Notes: a model not told the origin generated them from the letters alone. 64,000 bases of DNA from Hoylesella loescheii DSM 19665 = JCM 12249 = ATCC 15930 (GCF_000378085.1 NZ_KB899218.1:62001-126000); one strand, 5' to 3'. Positions 1 to 9,820 are shown, counted from the stretch's first letter. Numbers and translations: made by a program.

Positions 1-222
1 TGAAGCGTTGGAGAATGCACCACCGGAAAACATATCCAAAAGCGACATCAAGCCACCAGAGGTCTGCTTTTGTAGAGTGTCGAGCTGGGCCGGGTTGATA
101 CCGGGAAGTACTACAAACGATCCAAAACGATAGATAGCTACAAATAGAATGGTGATGAGGAGACGCTGACGCAGGTCCTCAACTTTCCAACAGTTCTTTA
201 GTGTCTCGATAAACTTTTTCAT
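1..222 (-). CDS. secY: Protein translocase subunit SecY, N-terminal part
   Basis: Only the first 74 codons lie in the window; the gene continues past the left edge. The translation opens MKKFIETLKNCWKVEDLRQR and runs into a hydrophobic first membrane segment (LLITILFVAIYRFGSFVVL) followed by the PGINP motif, which is typical of bacterial SecY. SecY forms the membrane channel of the Sec translocon. It starts 4 nt after the rplO stop, the usual place for secY at the end of the spc cluster, so it should be translated from the ribosomal operon transcript. I read this directly from the reverse complement. Confidence 0.95.
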   Translation of the reverse strand, partial: MKKFIETLKNCWKVEDLRQRLLITILFVAIYRFGSFVVLPGINPAQLDTLQKQTSGGLMSLLDMFSGGAFSNAS

Positions 223-226
223 TGTC

Positions 227-673
227 TTAGATTAAAGTGGTGTTACCTCCAGCTGCCTTGATAGCCTCTTCGGCAGACTTAGAGAATGCGTTAGCTTCAA
301 CGGTGAGGGCTGCCTTGATTTCGCCATTGCCTAGAACTTTAACAAGCAACTTGCCATTGAAAAGGCCAGCTTCTTTGAGTTCGGCAACACCAATCTTGGT
401 CAATCCCTTCTCTTCGGCTAGAGCCTGCAGCGTTGAAAGATTAACGGGGAAATACTCCTTATGATTAATATTCTTGAAGCCCGACTTCGGCACGCGACGT
501 TGCAACGGCATCTGTCCACCTTCAAAACCAATCTTTCTCTTATAACCAGAGCGAGCCTTTGCACCCTTGTGTCCACGGGTAGACGTACCGCCCAAGCCCG
601 AACCTGGACCGCGACCGATACGACGGCGTGAATGAGTAGAACCAGCAGCCGGTTTCAAATTATGTAATTTCAT
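227..673 (-). CDS. rplO: 50S ribosomal protein L15
   Basis: L15 is a late-assembly 50S protein. The start is placed at the internal methionine giving MKLHNLKPAAGSTHSRRRIG, the conserved L15 N-terminus. The longer reading frame beginning at 706 would add 11 unlike residues and overlap the rpmD stop. The glycine/arginine-rich N-terminal segment (GRGPGSGLGGTSTRGHKG) and GFEGGQMPLQRRVPK are family hallmarks. The product is 148 residues, a normal length. It sits between rpmD (25 nt) and secY (4 nt). Confidence 0.97.
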   Translation of the reverse strand: MKLHNLKPAAGSTHSRRRIGRGPGSGLGGTSTRGHKGAKARSGYKRKIGFEGGQMPLQRRVPKSGFKNINHKEYFPVNLSTLQALAEEKGLTKIGVAELKEAGLFNGKLLVKVLGNGEIKAALTVEANAFSKSAEEAIKAAGGNTTLI

Positions 674-698
674 AAATGTGCTAATTTGACTAAGTTTG

Positions 699-875
699 TT
701 ATTCAACTACGGTTACCAGATGGTGAACCTTTCTAATCATACCGCGGACGCTGGGATTGTCTTCCACTTCAACAACCTGAGAGATCTTGCGAAGTCCCAG
801 ACACTTAAGCGTGCGCTTTTGGTCGATGGGGTAACCAATCTTACTCTTTACTTGTTTGATTTTAATCGTTGCCAT
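699..875 (-). CDS. rpmD: 50S ribosomal protein L30
   Basis: A 58-residue frame opening [20 protein letters not shown] and ending in HHLVTVVE, a full-length L30. It falls 15 nt after rpsE and 25 nt before rplO, the canonical spc position. L30 is a small 50S protein near the 5S rRNA region. Confidence 0.97.
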   Translation of the reverse strand: MATIKIKQVKSKIGYPIDQKRTLKCLGLRKISQVVEVEDNPSVRGMIRKVHHLVTVVE

Positions 876-890
876 GTTGTTGATGCTCCT

Positions 891-1403
891 TTATCCGTTA
901 AAAACTTTGTCCATACTGATACCACGAACACCAGCAATTGTATAGGCGTCGCGCATGAGGCTTAGAGCCTCAATGGTAGCCTTCACCAGGTTGTGGGGAT
1001 TGGAAGAACCCTTCGACTTGGCAATCACATCGGTGATGCCACAGCTCTCGAGCACAGCACGCATAGCACCACCTGCCTTCAATCCTGTACCGGCAGCTGC
1101 AGGCTTAAGCAGTACTTGTGCACCACCAAACGAAGTCTCAACCTCGTGGGGAACAGTACCTTTGAGAACGGGAACTTTAACCAAGTTTTTCTTTGCAGAC
1201 TCAACGCCCTTAGCGATAGCTGTAGTAACTTCACCAGCCTTACCGAGGCCGTAGCCGATAACGCCATTGCCATCACCTACAACGACAATAGCAGCGAACG
1301 TAAAGGTGCGACCACCCTTTGTTACCTTGGTAACACGGTTGATAGCAACCAAGCGGTCTTTCAATTCTGCATCACTATTCACTCTTACTTTATTCATTGC
1401 CAT
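891..1403 (-). CDS. rpsE: 30S ribosomal protein S5
   Basis: A 170-residue S5 with the double-stranded-RNA-binding N-domain ([20 protein letters not shown]) and the C-domain signature [20 protein letters not shown]5 helps maintain decoding accuracy and mRNA unwinding at the entry channel. The start MAMNKV allows a second ATG two codons later; either is possible. It lies 6 nt after rplR. Confidence 0.97.
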   Translation of the reverse strand: MAMNKVRVNSDAELKDRLVAINRVTKVTKGGRTFTFAAIVVVGDGNGVIGYGLGKAGEVTTAIAKGVESAKKNLVKVPVLKGTVPHEVETSFGGAQVLLKPAAAGTGLKAGGAMRAVLESCGITDVIAKSKGSSNPHNLVKATIEALSLMRDAYTIAGVRGISMDKVFNG

Positions 1404-1409
1404 AATCGT

Positions 1410-1754
1410 TTAAAAATTAAGTCCACCTTTACGGGCTGCATCAGCCAATTCTTTCACACGGCCGTGATAAAGATAGCCGTTACGGTCGAATACAACGGCG
1501 GTGATGCCAGCAGCCTGTGCCTTTTGGGCAACCAGCTCGCCAACCTTCTGTGCCTGCTCCTTCTTAGGCATGGCTTCCATACCTAGTGAAGAGGCCGAAG
1601 CAAGGGTGGTGCCAGTGATGTCGTTAATAATCTGAACGTAAATCTGCTTGTTTGAACGGAACACGCTCATGCGGGGACGTTCGGCAGTGCCATTAACGCT
1701 CTTGCGAATTCTATATTTGATTTTAATTCGTCTTTCTACTTTCTTTGTTGTCAT
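1410..1754 (-). CDS. rplR: 50S ribosomal protein L18
   Basis: A 114-residue L18 that binds 5S rRNA. Recognisable segments are [20 protein letters not shown], near the N-terminus, and [20 protein letters not shown] at the C-terminus. Spacing is 18 nt from rplF and 6 nt to rpsE. Confidence 0.97.
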   Translation of the reverse strand: MTTKKVERRIKIKYRIRKSVNGTAERPRMSVFRSNKQIYVQIINDITGTTLASASSLGMEAMPKKEQAQKVGELVAQKAQAAGITAVVFDRNGYLYHGRVKELADAARKGGLNF

Positions 1755-1772
1755 AATCGTCTAAATTTAAAG

Positions 1773-2339
1773 TTACTTAGCTGAGGCGGTCTTACCAGAC
1801 TTCCTACGAATAACCTCACCCTTGAACAAAATACCTTTACCCTTATAAGGCTCAGGCTTGCGGAAAGAACGAATTTTAGCGCAGATGAGACCCAGCAACT
1901 GCTTGTCGCAAGATTCCAAAATCAACAGAGGGTTTTGGTTTCTTTCCGACTTGGTTTCTACCTTCACTTCGGCAGGAAGCTGAATGAAGATGGGGTGCGT
2001 GTAACCCAAGGAGAACTCTATGAGGTTGCCTTGGTTAGATACACGATAACCTACGCCGACAAGTTCCAACACCTTTGTGTAACCTTCGCTTACACCAACA
2101 ACCATGTTGTTGATCAACGAACGATACAAGCCATGGAATGCCTGCTTCTGCTTAATGTTTACGGGGCTGTTTTCATCTACTTCGAAGACAATCTGACCGT
2201 CTGCAATGTTCACCTTAATTGAAGGGTCTACGTGTTGAGACATTTCTCCCTTAGGACCTTTAACGGTAACCACATCGTTGGCCTGAGTAATGGTTACACC
2301 CGCGGGGATGCTGATTGGCAATTTACCTATTCTTGACAT
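1773..2339 (-). CDS. rplF: 50S ribosomal protein L6
   Basis: The start is set at the methionine giving MSRIGKLPISIPAGV, the conserved L6 N-terminus. The open frame extends 15 codons further upstream (to 2384) but would overlap rpsH and is unlike L6. The product has 188 residues with the L6 C-terminal signature EPYKGKGILFKGEVIRRK near residue 165. L6 sits close to the sarcin-ricin loop where elongation factors bind. Confidence 0.96.
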   Translation of the reverse strand: MSRIGKLPISIPAGVTITQANDVVTVKGPKGEMSQHVDPSIKVNIADGQIVFEVDENSPVNIKQKQAFHGLYRSLINNMVVGVSEGYTKVLELVGVGYRVSNQGNLIEFSLGYTHPIFIQLPAEVKVETKSERNQNPLLILESCDKQLLGLICAKIRSFRKPEPYKGKGILFKGEVIRRKSGKTASAK

Positions 2340-2355
2340 ACTTATACCCTCCTTA

Positions 2356-2751
2356 TTAATAAACGTAGCAAAGCACCTCACCACCGATCTTCAAGGCGGC
2401 AGCCTCTTTGTTAGTCATTACACCTTGGGATGTAGATAAGATGGCGATACCTAATCCGTTAATTACTCTCGGCATGTCTTTGTAGCCGGTGTACTGGCGC
2501 AAACCGGGAGTTGAGACACGTTTAAGACTTGTTATGGCGTTAGCCTTCGTCACGGGGTCATACTTCAAGGCTACCTTGATTGAACCCTGAGGGCCGTCTT
2601 CCACAAACTTGTAGTTCAGGATATAACCCTTCTCAAAGAGAATTTTGGTGATCTCTTTCTTCAAATTGGACGCAGGAACTTCAACCACGCGATGATGCGC
2701 CATGATTGCATTCCTTAGTCTGGTCAGATAATCTGCTATTGGATCTGTCAT
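2356..2751 (-). CDS. rpsH: 30S ribosomal protein S8
   Basis: A 131-residue S8 opening MTDPIADYLTRLRNAIMAHH and carrying the C-terminal signature STSQGVMTNKEA. S8 binds 16S helix 21 and in E. coli represses the spc operon. Here a 145-nt spacer with two inverted repeats lies directly upstream, unlike the very short spacings elsewhere in this cluster. Confidence 0.97.
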   Translation of the reverse strand: MTDPIADYLTRLRNAIMAHHRVVEVPASNLKKEITKILFEKGYILNYKFVEDGPQGSIKVALKYDPVTKANAITSLKRVSTPGLRQYTGYKDMPRVINGLGIAILSTSQGVMTNKEAAALKIGGEVLCYVY

Positions 2752-2896
2752 ATTATAAATGTTTAATTGATCGGGACTTTCCCGACAATATTAAATAATT
2801 TCTTGTAAACGGATGGAAGGTTAGGATTAGCGACAAGCCATCAGCCACATGGGCAACGCCCCGCCACTAATCGTAAACTTTCATCTCGCTCCCTGA
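2752..2896 (-). other. Structured rpsN-rpsH spacer
   Basis: A 145-nt gap in an otherwise tightly packed operon. It holds a 6-bp perfect stem (TCGGGA/TCCCGA, 2771-2776 with 2780-2785) ending about 18 nt before the rpsH start codon. It also holds an outer pair GATTAG/CTAATC (2825-2830 with 2867-2872) enclosing GGGC/GCCC (2851-2854 with 2858-2861). No open frame of note. An S8-responsive site is a possible role but is inferred only from the position. Confidence 0.4.
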
Positions 2897-3199
2897 TTAC
2901 CAGCTTGCCTTCTTCACACCGGGGATAAGTCCGGCTGAAGCCATCTCGCGGAACTGGATACGCGACAGACCGAACTGGCGGATATAGCCTTTGGGGCGAC
3001 CAGTGATCTTGCAGCGATTGTGCAAGCGGATGGGGTTGGCATTCTTGGGGATAGACTGCAACTTGCGAGCGGCCTCGTAAGCTTCGGCGTAATCCTCAGA
3101 AGTAGCGATAATCTTTTTCAGAGCAGCACGCTTCTCGGCATAACGGGCAACGAGCTTAGCACGTTTCACCTCGCGGGCTTTCATTGATTCTTTTGCCAT
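2897..3199 (-). CDS. rpsN: 30S ribosomal protein S14
   Basis: A 100-residue S14 of the long, zinc-free type: it has [20 protein letters not shown] but no CxxC pairs. S14 takes part in late 30S head assembly. It starts 5 nt after the rplE stop. Confidence 0.97.
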   Translation of the reverse strand: MAKESMKAREVKRAKLVARYAEKRAALKKIIATSEDYAEAYEAARKLQSIPKNANPIRLHNRCKITGRPKGYIRQFGLSRIQFREMASAGLIPGVKKASW

Positions 3200-3204
3200 A
3201 TTGC

Positions 3205-3759
3205 TTAATCGTTTTTAGCGTTCTTGAAAGGAAGGCCGAATGCCTTCAACAAAGCGTATCCTTCTTCGTCGGTGTTGGCTGTGGTAACGAACGTGATGTT
3301 CATACCCTGAATTCGGTCGATGCCGTCAATGTTGATCTCAGGGAAGATAATCTGTTCAGCAATACCAAGTGTATAATTGCCACGACCGTCAAACTTGCTC
3401 TCAATACCCTTGAAGTCGCGGATACGAGGCAAAGACACGCGGATGAGTTTCTCTAGGAACTCGTACATCCTCTCGCGACGAAGCGTAACCATCACACCAA
3501 TGGGCATCTTCTTACGAAGCTTGAAGTTGGCGATGTCTTTCTTCGAATACGTAGCAACTGCCTTCTGGCCCGTGATGGCGGTAATTTCGTTGATAGCCAC
3601 CTCGATAATCTTCTTGTCTTGCGTTGCGTCGCCCAATCCTTGGTTGATCACGATTTTCTTCAAGACAGGAACCTGCATGGAAGATGAATAGTTGAACTGC
3701 TTTTGCAATGCCGGGGCAATAGTCTCGGCATAAACCTTCTTTAATTGTGCTGTATTCAT
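3205..3759 (-). CDS. rplE: 50S ribosomal protein L5
   Basis: A 184-residue L5, a 5S rRNA-binding protein forming an inter-subunit bridge. Diagnostic parts are [14 protein letters not shown], near residue 33, and [14 protein letters not shown]. The stop of rplX and the start of rplE share one base (TAATG at 3757-3761 on the minus strand), so the two are probably translationally coupled. Confidence 0.97.
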   Translation of the reverse strand: MNTAQLKKVYAETIAPALQKQFNYSSSMQVPVLKKIVINQGLGDATQDKKIIEVAINEITAITGQKAVATYSKKDIANFKLRKKMPIGVMVTLRRERMYEFLEKLIRVSLPRIRDFKGIESKFDGRGNYTLGIAEQIIFPEINIDGIDRIQGMNITFVTTANTDEEGYALLKAFGLPFKNAKND

Positions 3760-4079
3760 TATTTAATCACCTCCCCGCTTTTCTTGGCGACACGCACTTT
3801 CTTGCCGTCGTCGGTTTTCTTCATTCCAATGCGAGTAGCCTTGCCACTCTTAAGGTCAATCAAACTCAAATTCGAGACGTGGATAGGTGCTTCCTGCTTA
3901 ACGATACCGCCTTGGGGGTTCTTTGCAGAAGGCTTCATGCTCTTGGAAACCATATTAACGCCTTCAACAAGAGCGCGTTGCTTGGTCACCAAGACTTTGA
4001 GCACCTTACCTTTCCGGCCTTTGTCATCTCCGGCCAGAACGATAACCTCGTCACCTTTTCTAATATGTAACTTACTCAT
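3759..4079 (-). CDS. rplX: 50S ribosomal protein L24
   Basis: A 106-residue L24 with an N-terminal KOW motif ([20 protein letters not shown]). L24 initiates 50S assembly. It overlaps rplE by one base and follows rplN by 20 nt. Confidence 0.97.
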   Translation of the reverse strand: MSKLHIRKGDEVIVLAGDDKGRKGKVLKVLVTKQRALVEGVNMVSKSMKPSAKNPQGGIVKQEAPIHVSNLSLIDLKSGKATRIGMKKTDDGKKVRVAKKSGEVIK

Positions 4080-4099
4080 TACTTTCTGTTTATTAAATA

Positions 4100-4465
4100 T
4101 TAAAGAACCTCAGGGGCCAAAGAAACCACCTTCATGTTAACGGCGCGAAGCTCGCGAGCAACAGGGCCGAAGATACGGCTGCCACGAATTTCACCAGCGT
4201 TGTTGAGTAACACGCAAGCGTTGTCGTCGAAACGAATGTAAGAACCGTCAGCACGACGTATCTCTTTCTTCGTGCGAACAATCAGGGCCTTTGATACCGC
4301 ACCTTTCTTCAAATCACTTGAAGGGATAACGTTCTTGACAGAAACGACAATCACGTCGCCCACGCTTGCGTAACGACGGCGGGTTCCACCCAAGACGCGA
4401 ATGCAAAGAGCCTCGCGCGCACCGCTGTTATCACATACTGTAAGTCTTGATTCTGCTTGTATCAT
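4100..4465 (-). CDS. rplN: 50S ribosomal protein L14
   Basis: A 121-residue L14 opening [20 protein letters not shown] with the internal signature [20 protein letters not shown]14 lies at the intersubunit face next to L19. The start is 2 nt after the rpsQ stop. Confidence 0.98.
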   Translation of the reverse strand: MIQAESRLTVCDNSGAREALCIRVLGGTRRRYASVGDVIVVSVKNVIPSSDLKKGAVSKALIVRTKKEIRRADGSYIRFDDNACVLLNNAGEIRGSRIFGPVARELRAVNMKVVSLAPEVL

Positions 4466-4467
4466 AA

Positions 4468-4725
4468 TTACTTAGCCTTTTCAATTATTTGAACTAATCT
4501 CCATCGCTTCGTTTTGCTCAAAGGACGGGTTTCCATGATAAGAACCGTGTCGCCAATATTGGCCTCGTTCTTCTCGTCATGAACATGGTACTTCTTCGTT
4601 TTCTGAACGAACTTACCATATATCGGGTGTTTTTCTTTGAACTTAGCTGCAATAACAATGGTTTTATCCATCTTGTTGCTCAAGACAACACCCTGTCTTA
4701 CTTTTCTTAAATTTCTTGTTTCCAT
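4468..4725 (-). CDS. rpsQ: 30S ribosomal protein S17
   Basis: An 85-residue S17 with the OB-fold segment [20 protein letters not shown] and the motif [20 protein letters not shown]. It is a primary 16S rRNA binder. Spacing is 13 nt from rpmC and 2 nt to rplN. Confidence 0.97.
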   Translation of the reverse strand: METRNLRKVRQGVVLSNKMDKTIVIAAKFKEKHPIYGKFVQKTKKYHVHDEKNEANIGDTVLIMETRPLSKTKRWRLVQIIEKAK

Positions 4726-4738
4726 CTGTGGACCATTA

Positions 4739-4933
4739 TTATTTGTTAAGTTCTCTCTGACGAAGTTCCGTCTTCATGCGAGCGATGTCGCGACGAGCGC
4801 TCTTGATCTGCGATGGATTTTCAAGCGGGGTTATGTTATGGTTGAGCTTCATCTGGTCGTAAGCTGCCACAGCATTTTCCAGCTTCTCGGCCAAGTCCTT
4901 GGTCTCGAGTTCTTTCAGTTCTTTCATCTTCAT
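4739..4933 (-). CDS. rpmC: 50S ribosomal protein L29
   Basis: A 64-residue, largely helical L29 opening [20 protein letters not shown]. It lies near the peptide exit tunnel. It follows rplP by only 3 nt. Confidence 0.95.
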   Translation of the reverse strand: MKMKELKELETKDLAEKLENAVAAYDQMKLNHNITPLENPSQIKSARRDIARMKTELRQRELNK

Positions 4934-4936
4934 ATC

Positions 4937-5365
4937 TTAAGCGTTTTTATCGTAATCACGTCTAACAACAAACTTGGTTTTAACGGGCAGTTTCTGTGCC
5001 GCAAGGCGCAAGGCCTCTTTGGCGATATCGAAACTTACACCTTCCACTTCGAAGAGGATGCGGCCGGGAGTAACGGGTGCCACCCATCCTGCGGGATCTC
5101 CCTTACCCTTACCCATACGCACATCGGCGGGCTTACGGGTGATAGGTTTGTCGGGGAAAATGCGAATCCAAACCTGGCCTTCACGTTGCATATATCTGTT
5201 CACGGCCACACGTGCTGCTTCAATTTGGCGGCTGTCTATCCATTTAGCCTCGAGGGTCTTAATGCCGAACGAGCCGAATGCCAATTGTGTGCCACGGCTG
5301 GCGTTGCCTTTATTGCCGCGACCGTCTTGTGGTCTTCTATATCTTACTCTTTTGGGCTGTAACAT
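4937..5365 (-). CDS. rplP: 50S ribosomal protein L16
   Basis: A 142-residue L16 opening [20 protein letters not shown], with the conserved [16 protein letters not shown] segment. L16 contacts the A-site tRNA and organises the peptidyl transferase region. It follows rpsC by 15 nt. Confidence 0.98.
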   Translation of the reverse strand: MLQPKRVRYRRPQDGRGNKGNASRGTQLAFGSFGIKTLEAKWIDSRQIEAARVAVNRYMQREGQVWIRIFPDKPITRKPADVRMGKGKGDPAGWVAPVTPGRILFEVEGVSFDIAKEALRLAAQKLPVKTKFVVRRDYDKNA

Positions 5366-5380
5366 AATAACTTCTTACTT

Positions 5381-6115
5381 TTAGCGGTTATTGTTTCTCT
5401 TACGATTACCGCGGCCCGAACGGCCACCAGCGTTATTAGAACGGCCACCACTCTGTTTGTCCTGAGTAAAGTTTGGCGTGAGATCACGTTCACCGTAAAC
5501 TTCGCCACGGCAAATCCATACCTTTATACCCAGAAGTCCAACCTTGGTCAGCGCCTCTGCTTGGCAGTAATCGATGTCTGCACGGAAAGTATGGAGAGGC
5601 GTGCGGCCTTCCTTGTACATTTCCTTACGGGCCATTTCGGCACCGTTGAGACGTCCTGTGATTTGAACTTTGATACCCTCGGCACCAGCGCGCATCGTGT
5701 TTTGAACAGCCATCTTGATAGCACGGCGGTAAGCAATCTTACCCTCTACCTGGCGAGCGATGTTGTTCGCAACGATTGTGGCGTCTAGATCAGGCCTCTT
5801 CACCTCGAAGATATTGATCTGGATATCCTTCTTATAGAGTTTCTTAAGCTCTTCTTTGAGCCTGTCAACGTCTTGTCCACCTTTACCAATGACGATACCG
5901 GGGCGGGCAGTGCAAATGGTGATGGTAACCAACTTCAACGTACGTTCAATGACGATACGCGAAACGTTAGCTTTTGCCAAACGCTCGTTCAGATACTTAC
6001 GTATCTTCATATCCTCAACGATGTTTTCGCCAAAGTTCTTTCCACCAAACCAATTTGAATCCCAACCACGGATAATACCTAGACGGTTGCTTATCGGATT
6101 AACTTTCTGTCCCAT
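5381..6115 (-). CDS. rpsC: 30S ribosomal protein S3
   Basis: A 244-residue S3 with the KH domain motif ([16 protein letters not shown]) near residue 70 and the C-terminal [15 protein letters not shown]3 forms part of the mRNA entry tunnel. The C-terminus carries a low-complexity tail rich in Gly, Arg and Asn (from about residue 220), presumably disordered and RNA-binding. It lies 7 nt after rplV. Confidence 0.97.
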   Translation of the reverse strand: MGQKVNPISNRLGIIRGWDSNWFGGKNFGENIVEDMKIRKYLNERLAKANVSRIVIERTLKLVTITICTARPGIVIGKGGQDVDRLKEELKKLYKKDIQINIFEVKRPDLDATIVANNIARQVEGKIAYRRAIKMAVQNTMRAGAEGIKVQITGRLNGAEMARKEMYKEGRTPLHTFRADIDYCQAEALTKVGLLGIKVWICRGEVYGERDLTPNFTQDKQSGGRSNNAGGRSGRGNRKRNNNR

Positions 6116-6122
6116 TATCTAT

Positions 6123-6527
6123 TTATTTTTCGTCGTTAGTTTTGGCGTCAACAAACAAAGTAACGTGGTTCGAACGCTTGCGGATGCGATATCCGCGACC
6201 CTGCGGAGCAGGTCTCATGCGCTTCATCGTCACGCCCTCGTCAACAAACACCTTGCTTATGTAAAGTTCTCCTTCGTCAGCCTTGCGGTCGTTTTTCGTC
6301 TCCCAGTTGGCTACGGCCGAACGCAACAGTTTCTCTACGTCGGCAGCTGCCTGCTTCTTGGAAAACCTGAGTACACCCAAAGCACGGTTCACTTCCATGC
6401 CGCGTATCATGTCTACAACGTAGCGCATCTTACGTGGGGAAGAAGGAACGCCCTTGAGCTTGGCAAAATACAAATTTTTACGGGCCTCTTTAATCTTTTC
6501 GGCCGCTATATGTTTTCTTGCTCCCAT
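6123..6527 (-). CDS. rplV: 50S ribosomal protein L22
   Basis: A 134-residue L22, whose beta-hairpin lines the exit tunnel. [20 protein letters not shown] and the C-terminal RAPQ-like segment [19 protein letters not shown] identify it. It follows rpsS by 31 nt. Confidence 0.97.
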   Translation of the reverse strand: MGARKHIAAEKIKEARKNLYFAKLKGVPSSPRKMRYVVDMIRGMEVNRALGVLRFSKKQAAADVEKLLRSAVANWETKNDRKADEGELYISKVFVDEGVTMKRMRPAPQGRGYRIRKRSNHVTLFVDAKTNDEK

Positions 6528-6558
6528 TATTATTCCTATAATTTAAATGGTTGTCCCT

Positions 6559-6825
6559 TTACTTCCTGTTACCAGAGTGGCCGCCAAAACGACGCGTGGG
6601 TGAAAACTCGCCCAGCTTATGGCCCACCATGTTCTCGGTAATGTAGACAGGGATGAATTTGTTTCCGTTATGAACTGCCACCGTGTGACCCACGAAATCG
6701 GGGGAAATCATCGATGCCCTAGCCCATGTCTTAACGACACTCTTCTTGCCACTTTCGTTCATGGCGAGAATTTTTTTCTCGAGTGATACGTTGATATATG
6801 GTCCTTTTTTTAATGAACGACTCAT
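6559..6825 (-). CDS. rpsS: 30S ribosomal protein S19
   Basis: An 88-residue S19 opening [19 protein letters not shown] and containing [20 protein letters not shown] and [11 protein letters not shown]19 pairs with S13 in the 30S head. It is 14 nt after rplB. Confidence 0.98.
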   Translation of the reverse strand: MSRSLKKGPYINVSLEKKILAMNESGKKSVVKTWARASMISPDFVGHTVAVHNGNKFIPVYITENMVGHKLGEFSPTRRFGGHSGNRK

Positions 6826-6839
6826 AATTTACTCTTTAA

Positions 6840-7664
6840 TTATTTTTTAGCTCTTTCAATGATATACTTGTTAGACTGCTTCTTGGGTGCGCGTGTCTTC
6901 AGACCCTTAGCATACAAGCCCTTGCGTGAACGTGGGTGTCCACCGCTCTGACGGCCTTCGCCACCACCCATGGGGTGATCTACAGGGTTCATAACAACAC
7001 CACGGTTGTGTGGACGACGTCCCAACCAGCGCGAACGGCCTGCCTTACCAGACTGTTCCAAAGCGTGGTCAGAGTTGCCTACACTACCCACGGTAGCCTT
7101 ACAAGCGGAGAGAACCTTGCGGGTCTCGCCTGAAGGAAGCTTAATAACACAATAACTGCCCTCACGAGAAGTCAGCTGAGCAAAATTACCGGCCGAACGA
7201 ACCAACAGGGCGCCTTGTCCGGGGCGCAATTCAATGTTGTGAATTACGGTACCAACGGGGATGTTGGCCAAGGGGATAGCGTTTCCAATCTCAGGAGCCG
7301 CCTCCGCACCCGACAACAGCGTGGTACCCACTTGTAGTCCATTGGGAGCAATAATGTAACGCTTTTCGCCGTCAGCATAATACAACAAGGCGATACGAGC
7401 CGAACGGTTCGGATCGTATTCGATTGTCTTCACTACGGCGGGAACACCATCTTTCTCTCGCTTAAAGTCGATTACACGATACTTCTTCTTATGGCCGCCG
7501 CCCATATAGCGAACGGTCATCTTACCGGTGTTGTTTCGACCACCAGTTGAGCGTTTTCCGTAAACGAGAGACTTCTCTGGCACGGATGCAGTAATCTCCT
7601 CGAACGTGCCAATAATCTTGTGTCTTTGTCCCGGGGTTACCGGTTTAAACTTACGTACTGCCAT
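6840..7664 (-). CDS. rplB: 50S ribosomal protein L2
   Basis: A 274-residue L2 required for subunit association and peptidyl transfer. The highly conserved [17 protein letters not shown] segment near residue 225 includes the histidine implicated in the peptidyl transferase region. It starts 7 nt after rplW. Confidence 0.98.
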   Translation of the reverse strand: MAVRKFKPVTPGQRHKIIGTFEEITASVPEKSLVYGKRSTGGRNNTGKMTVRYMGGGHKKKYRVIDFKREKDGVPAVVKTIEYDPNRSARIALLYYADGEKRYIIAPNGLQVGTTLLSGAEAAPEIGNAIPLANIPVGTVIHNIELRPGQGALLVRSAGNFAQLTSREGSYCVIKLPSGETRKVLSACKATVGSVGNSDHALEQSGKAGRSRWLGRRPHNRGVVMNPVDHPMGGGEGRQSGGHPRSRKGLYAKGLKTRAPKKQSNKYIIERAKK

Positions 7665-7671
7665 TTCTTAT

Positions 7672-8016
7672 TTAAATATTGCTGTAAAAATCAATTTCGT
7701 CGCCAGCCTTCAAGGTGACGATAGCCTTCTTGTAAGCGCTCTTCTGTCCTCTCACGAGTCCTGCACGCGTATAACGGCTCGAACGCTTACCTGCATAACG
7801 CATGGTGTTTACGTCCAACACCGTAACCTTATACAAGTTTTCAATTTCGCTCTTAATTTGCAGCTTGTTGGCTTCGGGGCGAACGATGAAACCATAGCGC
7901 GGCGTAGCCGCCTTGGTCCTTACCTCTCCCTTTACCTTATAGCTTTTCTCACGAGAAGACTTTTCTGTAATTGCCGTCATCTTCTCAGTGACGATAGGTT
8001 TTATAATAAATCCCAT
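7672..8016 (-). CDS. rplW: 50S ribosomal protein L23, with internal insertion
   Basis: A 114-residue L23, the exit-site protein that docks trigger factor and SRP. The N-terminus (GFIIKPIVTEKMTAITEK) and C-terminus (KKAIVTLKAGDEIDFYSN) match Bacteroidetes L23. In between, residues of about 19-38 (SSREKSYKVKGEVRTKAATP) form a charged insert not present in the roughly 96-residue Bacteroides form as I recall it. The frame is intact. Spacing is 15 nt from rplD and 7 nt to rplB. Confidence 0.95.
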   Translation of the reverse strand: MGFIIKPIVTEKMTAITEKSSREKSYKVKGEVRTKAATPRYGFIVRPEANKLQIKSEIENLYKVTVLDVNTMRYAGKRSSRYTRAGLVRGQKSAYKKAIVTLKAGDEIDFYSNI

Positions 8017-8031
8017 TTCTTCTGTCTCCTT

Positions 8032-8661
8032 TTACTTGTTTAAGATTCCGTCGATGGCTTCCAACGATTTCTCCGTAATTACGAGCACGTCAGCGTTCAA
8101 CACCTTATAGGCATTGAGGGCGCTAGCTGTCATAACTTCGGAACGTTGCAAATTACGAGCCGACAAATATACATTTTTATTCACATTTGGCAAAAGAAGT
8201 AAAGACTTACGACCTTCTAATTGAAGATTATTAACCATATTTACATATTCTTTTGTCTTCGGAGCTGCCATTTCGAAGTCTTCTACCACGATAATGGCAT
8301 TTTCCTTTGCCTTGTAGCTCAGGGCCGACTTACGAGCCAGAACCTTTACTTTCTTATTAAGCTTAAAGCTGTAATCACGAGGTTTGGGGCCAAACACGCG
8401 AGCACCGCCAACAAGAACAGGCGAGTTGATATCGCCACGGCGTGCACCGCCACCGCCCTTTTGGCGGCCGAGCTTGCGGGTTGAACCGCTCATCTCGCTT
8501 CTTTCCTTCGATTTGGCTGTGCCTTGGCGTTGGTTAGCGAGATACTGCTTCACGTCGAGATAAAGAACGTGGTCGTTGGGCTCGATGCCGAAAATCGCGT
8601 CGTTGAGCACAACTTTTCTTCCGGTCTCCTGACCGTTGATATTCAATACGCTAACTTCCAT
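8032..8661 (-). CDS. rplD: 50S ribosomal protein L4
   Basis: A 209-residue L4 with the tunnel-loop region [19 protein letters not shown] (residues about 65-85). In E. coli L4 also represses the S10 operon. The rplC stop and the rplD start share one base at 8661, so the pair is likely translationally coupled. Confidence 0.97.
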   Translation of the reverse strand: MEVSVLNINGQETGRKVVLNDAIFGIEPNDHVLYLDVKQYLANQRQGTAKSKERSEMSGSTRKLGRQKGGGGARRGDINSPVLVGGARVFGPKPRDYSFKLNKKVKVLARKSALSYKAKENAIIVVEDFEMAAPKTKEYVNMVNNLQLEGRKSLLLLPNVNKNVYLSARNLQRSEVMTASALNAYKVLNADVLVITEKSLEAIDGILNK

Positions 8662-9275
8662 TATTTCTTAATTAAAAGGGTTGAACCATTGCATCCAGCA
8701 ACACTACCTTTCACGAGGATAAGGTTATGTTCAGGAATTACCTTTAACACTTTCAGGTTCTGAGTCGTTACTCTGTCACCTCCCATTTGGCCGCCCATTC
8801 GCATGCCCTTGAACACCTTTGCAGGGTAAGAACAAGCACCGATTGAACCCGGCTTACGGGCGCGGTCGTCCTGTCCGTGTGTGGTTTGTCCCACACCACC
8901 GAAGCCATGACGCTTAACAACTCCTTGGAAACCCTTACCTTTCGAGGTTCCTACTACGTCTACAAACTCGGCTCCTTCGAAAAGGTCCACCGTGATGGTG
9001 TCACCCAAGTTGTATTCCGTATCAAACTTGAACTCGGCCAAGTGCTTCTTCGGTGTTGTACCCGCCTTGTCAAAGATACCGGCCATCGCTTTGGTGGTGC
9101 GGTTCTTCTTTGCTTCGCCGTAAGCCAACTGAACAGCATTGTAGCCGTCGGTCTCTACGGTCTTAACCTGGGTAACAACACAAGGACCAGCTTCGATAAC
9201 AGTGCACGGTACATTCTTACCGTCGGCACTGAAAACGGATGTCATTCCGATTTTTCTTCCAATTAATCCTGGCAT
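8661..9275 (-). CDS. rplC: 50S ribosomal protein L3
   Basis: A 204-residue L3 opening [20 protein letters not shown], with the conserved [16 protein letters not shown] loop that reaches the peptidyl transferase centre. A 133-nt spacer separates it from rpsJ. The spacer has an imperfect 12-bp pair at its two ends (10 of 12 positions match) but no convincing open frame. Confidence 0.97.
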   Translation of the reverse strand: MPGLIGRKIGMTSVFSADGKNVPCTVIEAGPCVVTQVKTVETDGYNAVQLAYGEAKKNRTTKAMAGIFDKAGTTPKKHLAEFKFDTEYNLGDTITVDLFEGAEFVDVVGTSKGKGFQGVVKRHGFGGVGQTTHGQDDRARKPGSIGACSYPAKVFKGMRMGGQMGGDRVTTQNLKVLKVIPEHNLILVKGSVAGCNGSTLLIKK

Positions 9276-9408
9276 TTCAATAATATATTAATAAAATAAA
9301 TAGTTTAAATGTTTATAAGCTGTAAGGTTGATTTGAGCTAGTTAGACTGCGTCTTCGCCATTAAGGCCAATTGTCTGCTCGTCTACATGGCTCTCACAAG
9401 TCAATCTT

Positions 9409-9714
9409 CTACACCTTGATTTCTACTTCAACACCACTGGGCAACTCGAGCTTCATCAGTGCGTCTACGGTCTTAGCCGTTGAGCTATAGATGTCGATAA
9501 GGCGCTTGAAGTCTTGCAGCTGAAATTGTTCACGGCTCTTCTTGTTAACGAAAGTGCTTCGGTTAACGGTGAAGATGCGCTTGTGCGTTGGCAAGGGGAT
9601 AGGACCGCTTACGATTGCACCTGTGGCCTTAACAGCCTTTACGATTTTCTCTGCTGACTTGTCCACCAACTTGTGGTCGTAACTTTTCAGCTTAATTCTA
9701 ATTTTCTGACTCAT
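9409..9714 (-). CDS. rpsJ: 30S ribosomal protein S10
   Basis: A 101-residue S10 opening [20 protein letters not shown], with [21 protein letters not shown]10 also serves as NusE in antitermination. It is the first gene of the S10 cluster; here it directly follows fusA, with no tuf between, since tuf lies at 41318. Confidence 0.98.
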   Translation of the reverse strand: MSQKIRIKLKSYDHKLVDKSAEKIVKAVKATGAIVSGPIPLPTHKRIFTVNRSTFVNKKSREQFQLQDFKRLIDIYSSTAKTVDALMKLELPSGVEVEIKV

Positions 9715-9748
9715 GTCGATTAAGTTGTTTTTTAAATGATTATTATGT

Positions 9749-9804
9749 AGAGGAACGAAGTACGCCGATTAAGAGTCATTCGCTAACCAACGCTCCGTTC
9801 CTCT
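9749..9804 (-). other. Inverted repeat in fusA-rpsJ spacer
   Basis: Arms AGAGGAACGAAG (9749-9760) and CTCCGTTCCTCT (9793-9804) pair over 12 positions in the minus-strand RNA, with one G-U pair and a 32-nt loop. There is no T-run after the distal arm, so it does not look like a simple terminator. It sits just ahead of rpsJ, where S10-operon control is exerted in other bacteria; a regulatory or processing role is inferred. Confidence 0.5.
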
Positions 9805-9820
9805 GTTCTTTACGATGTTG

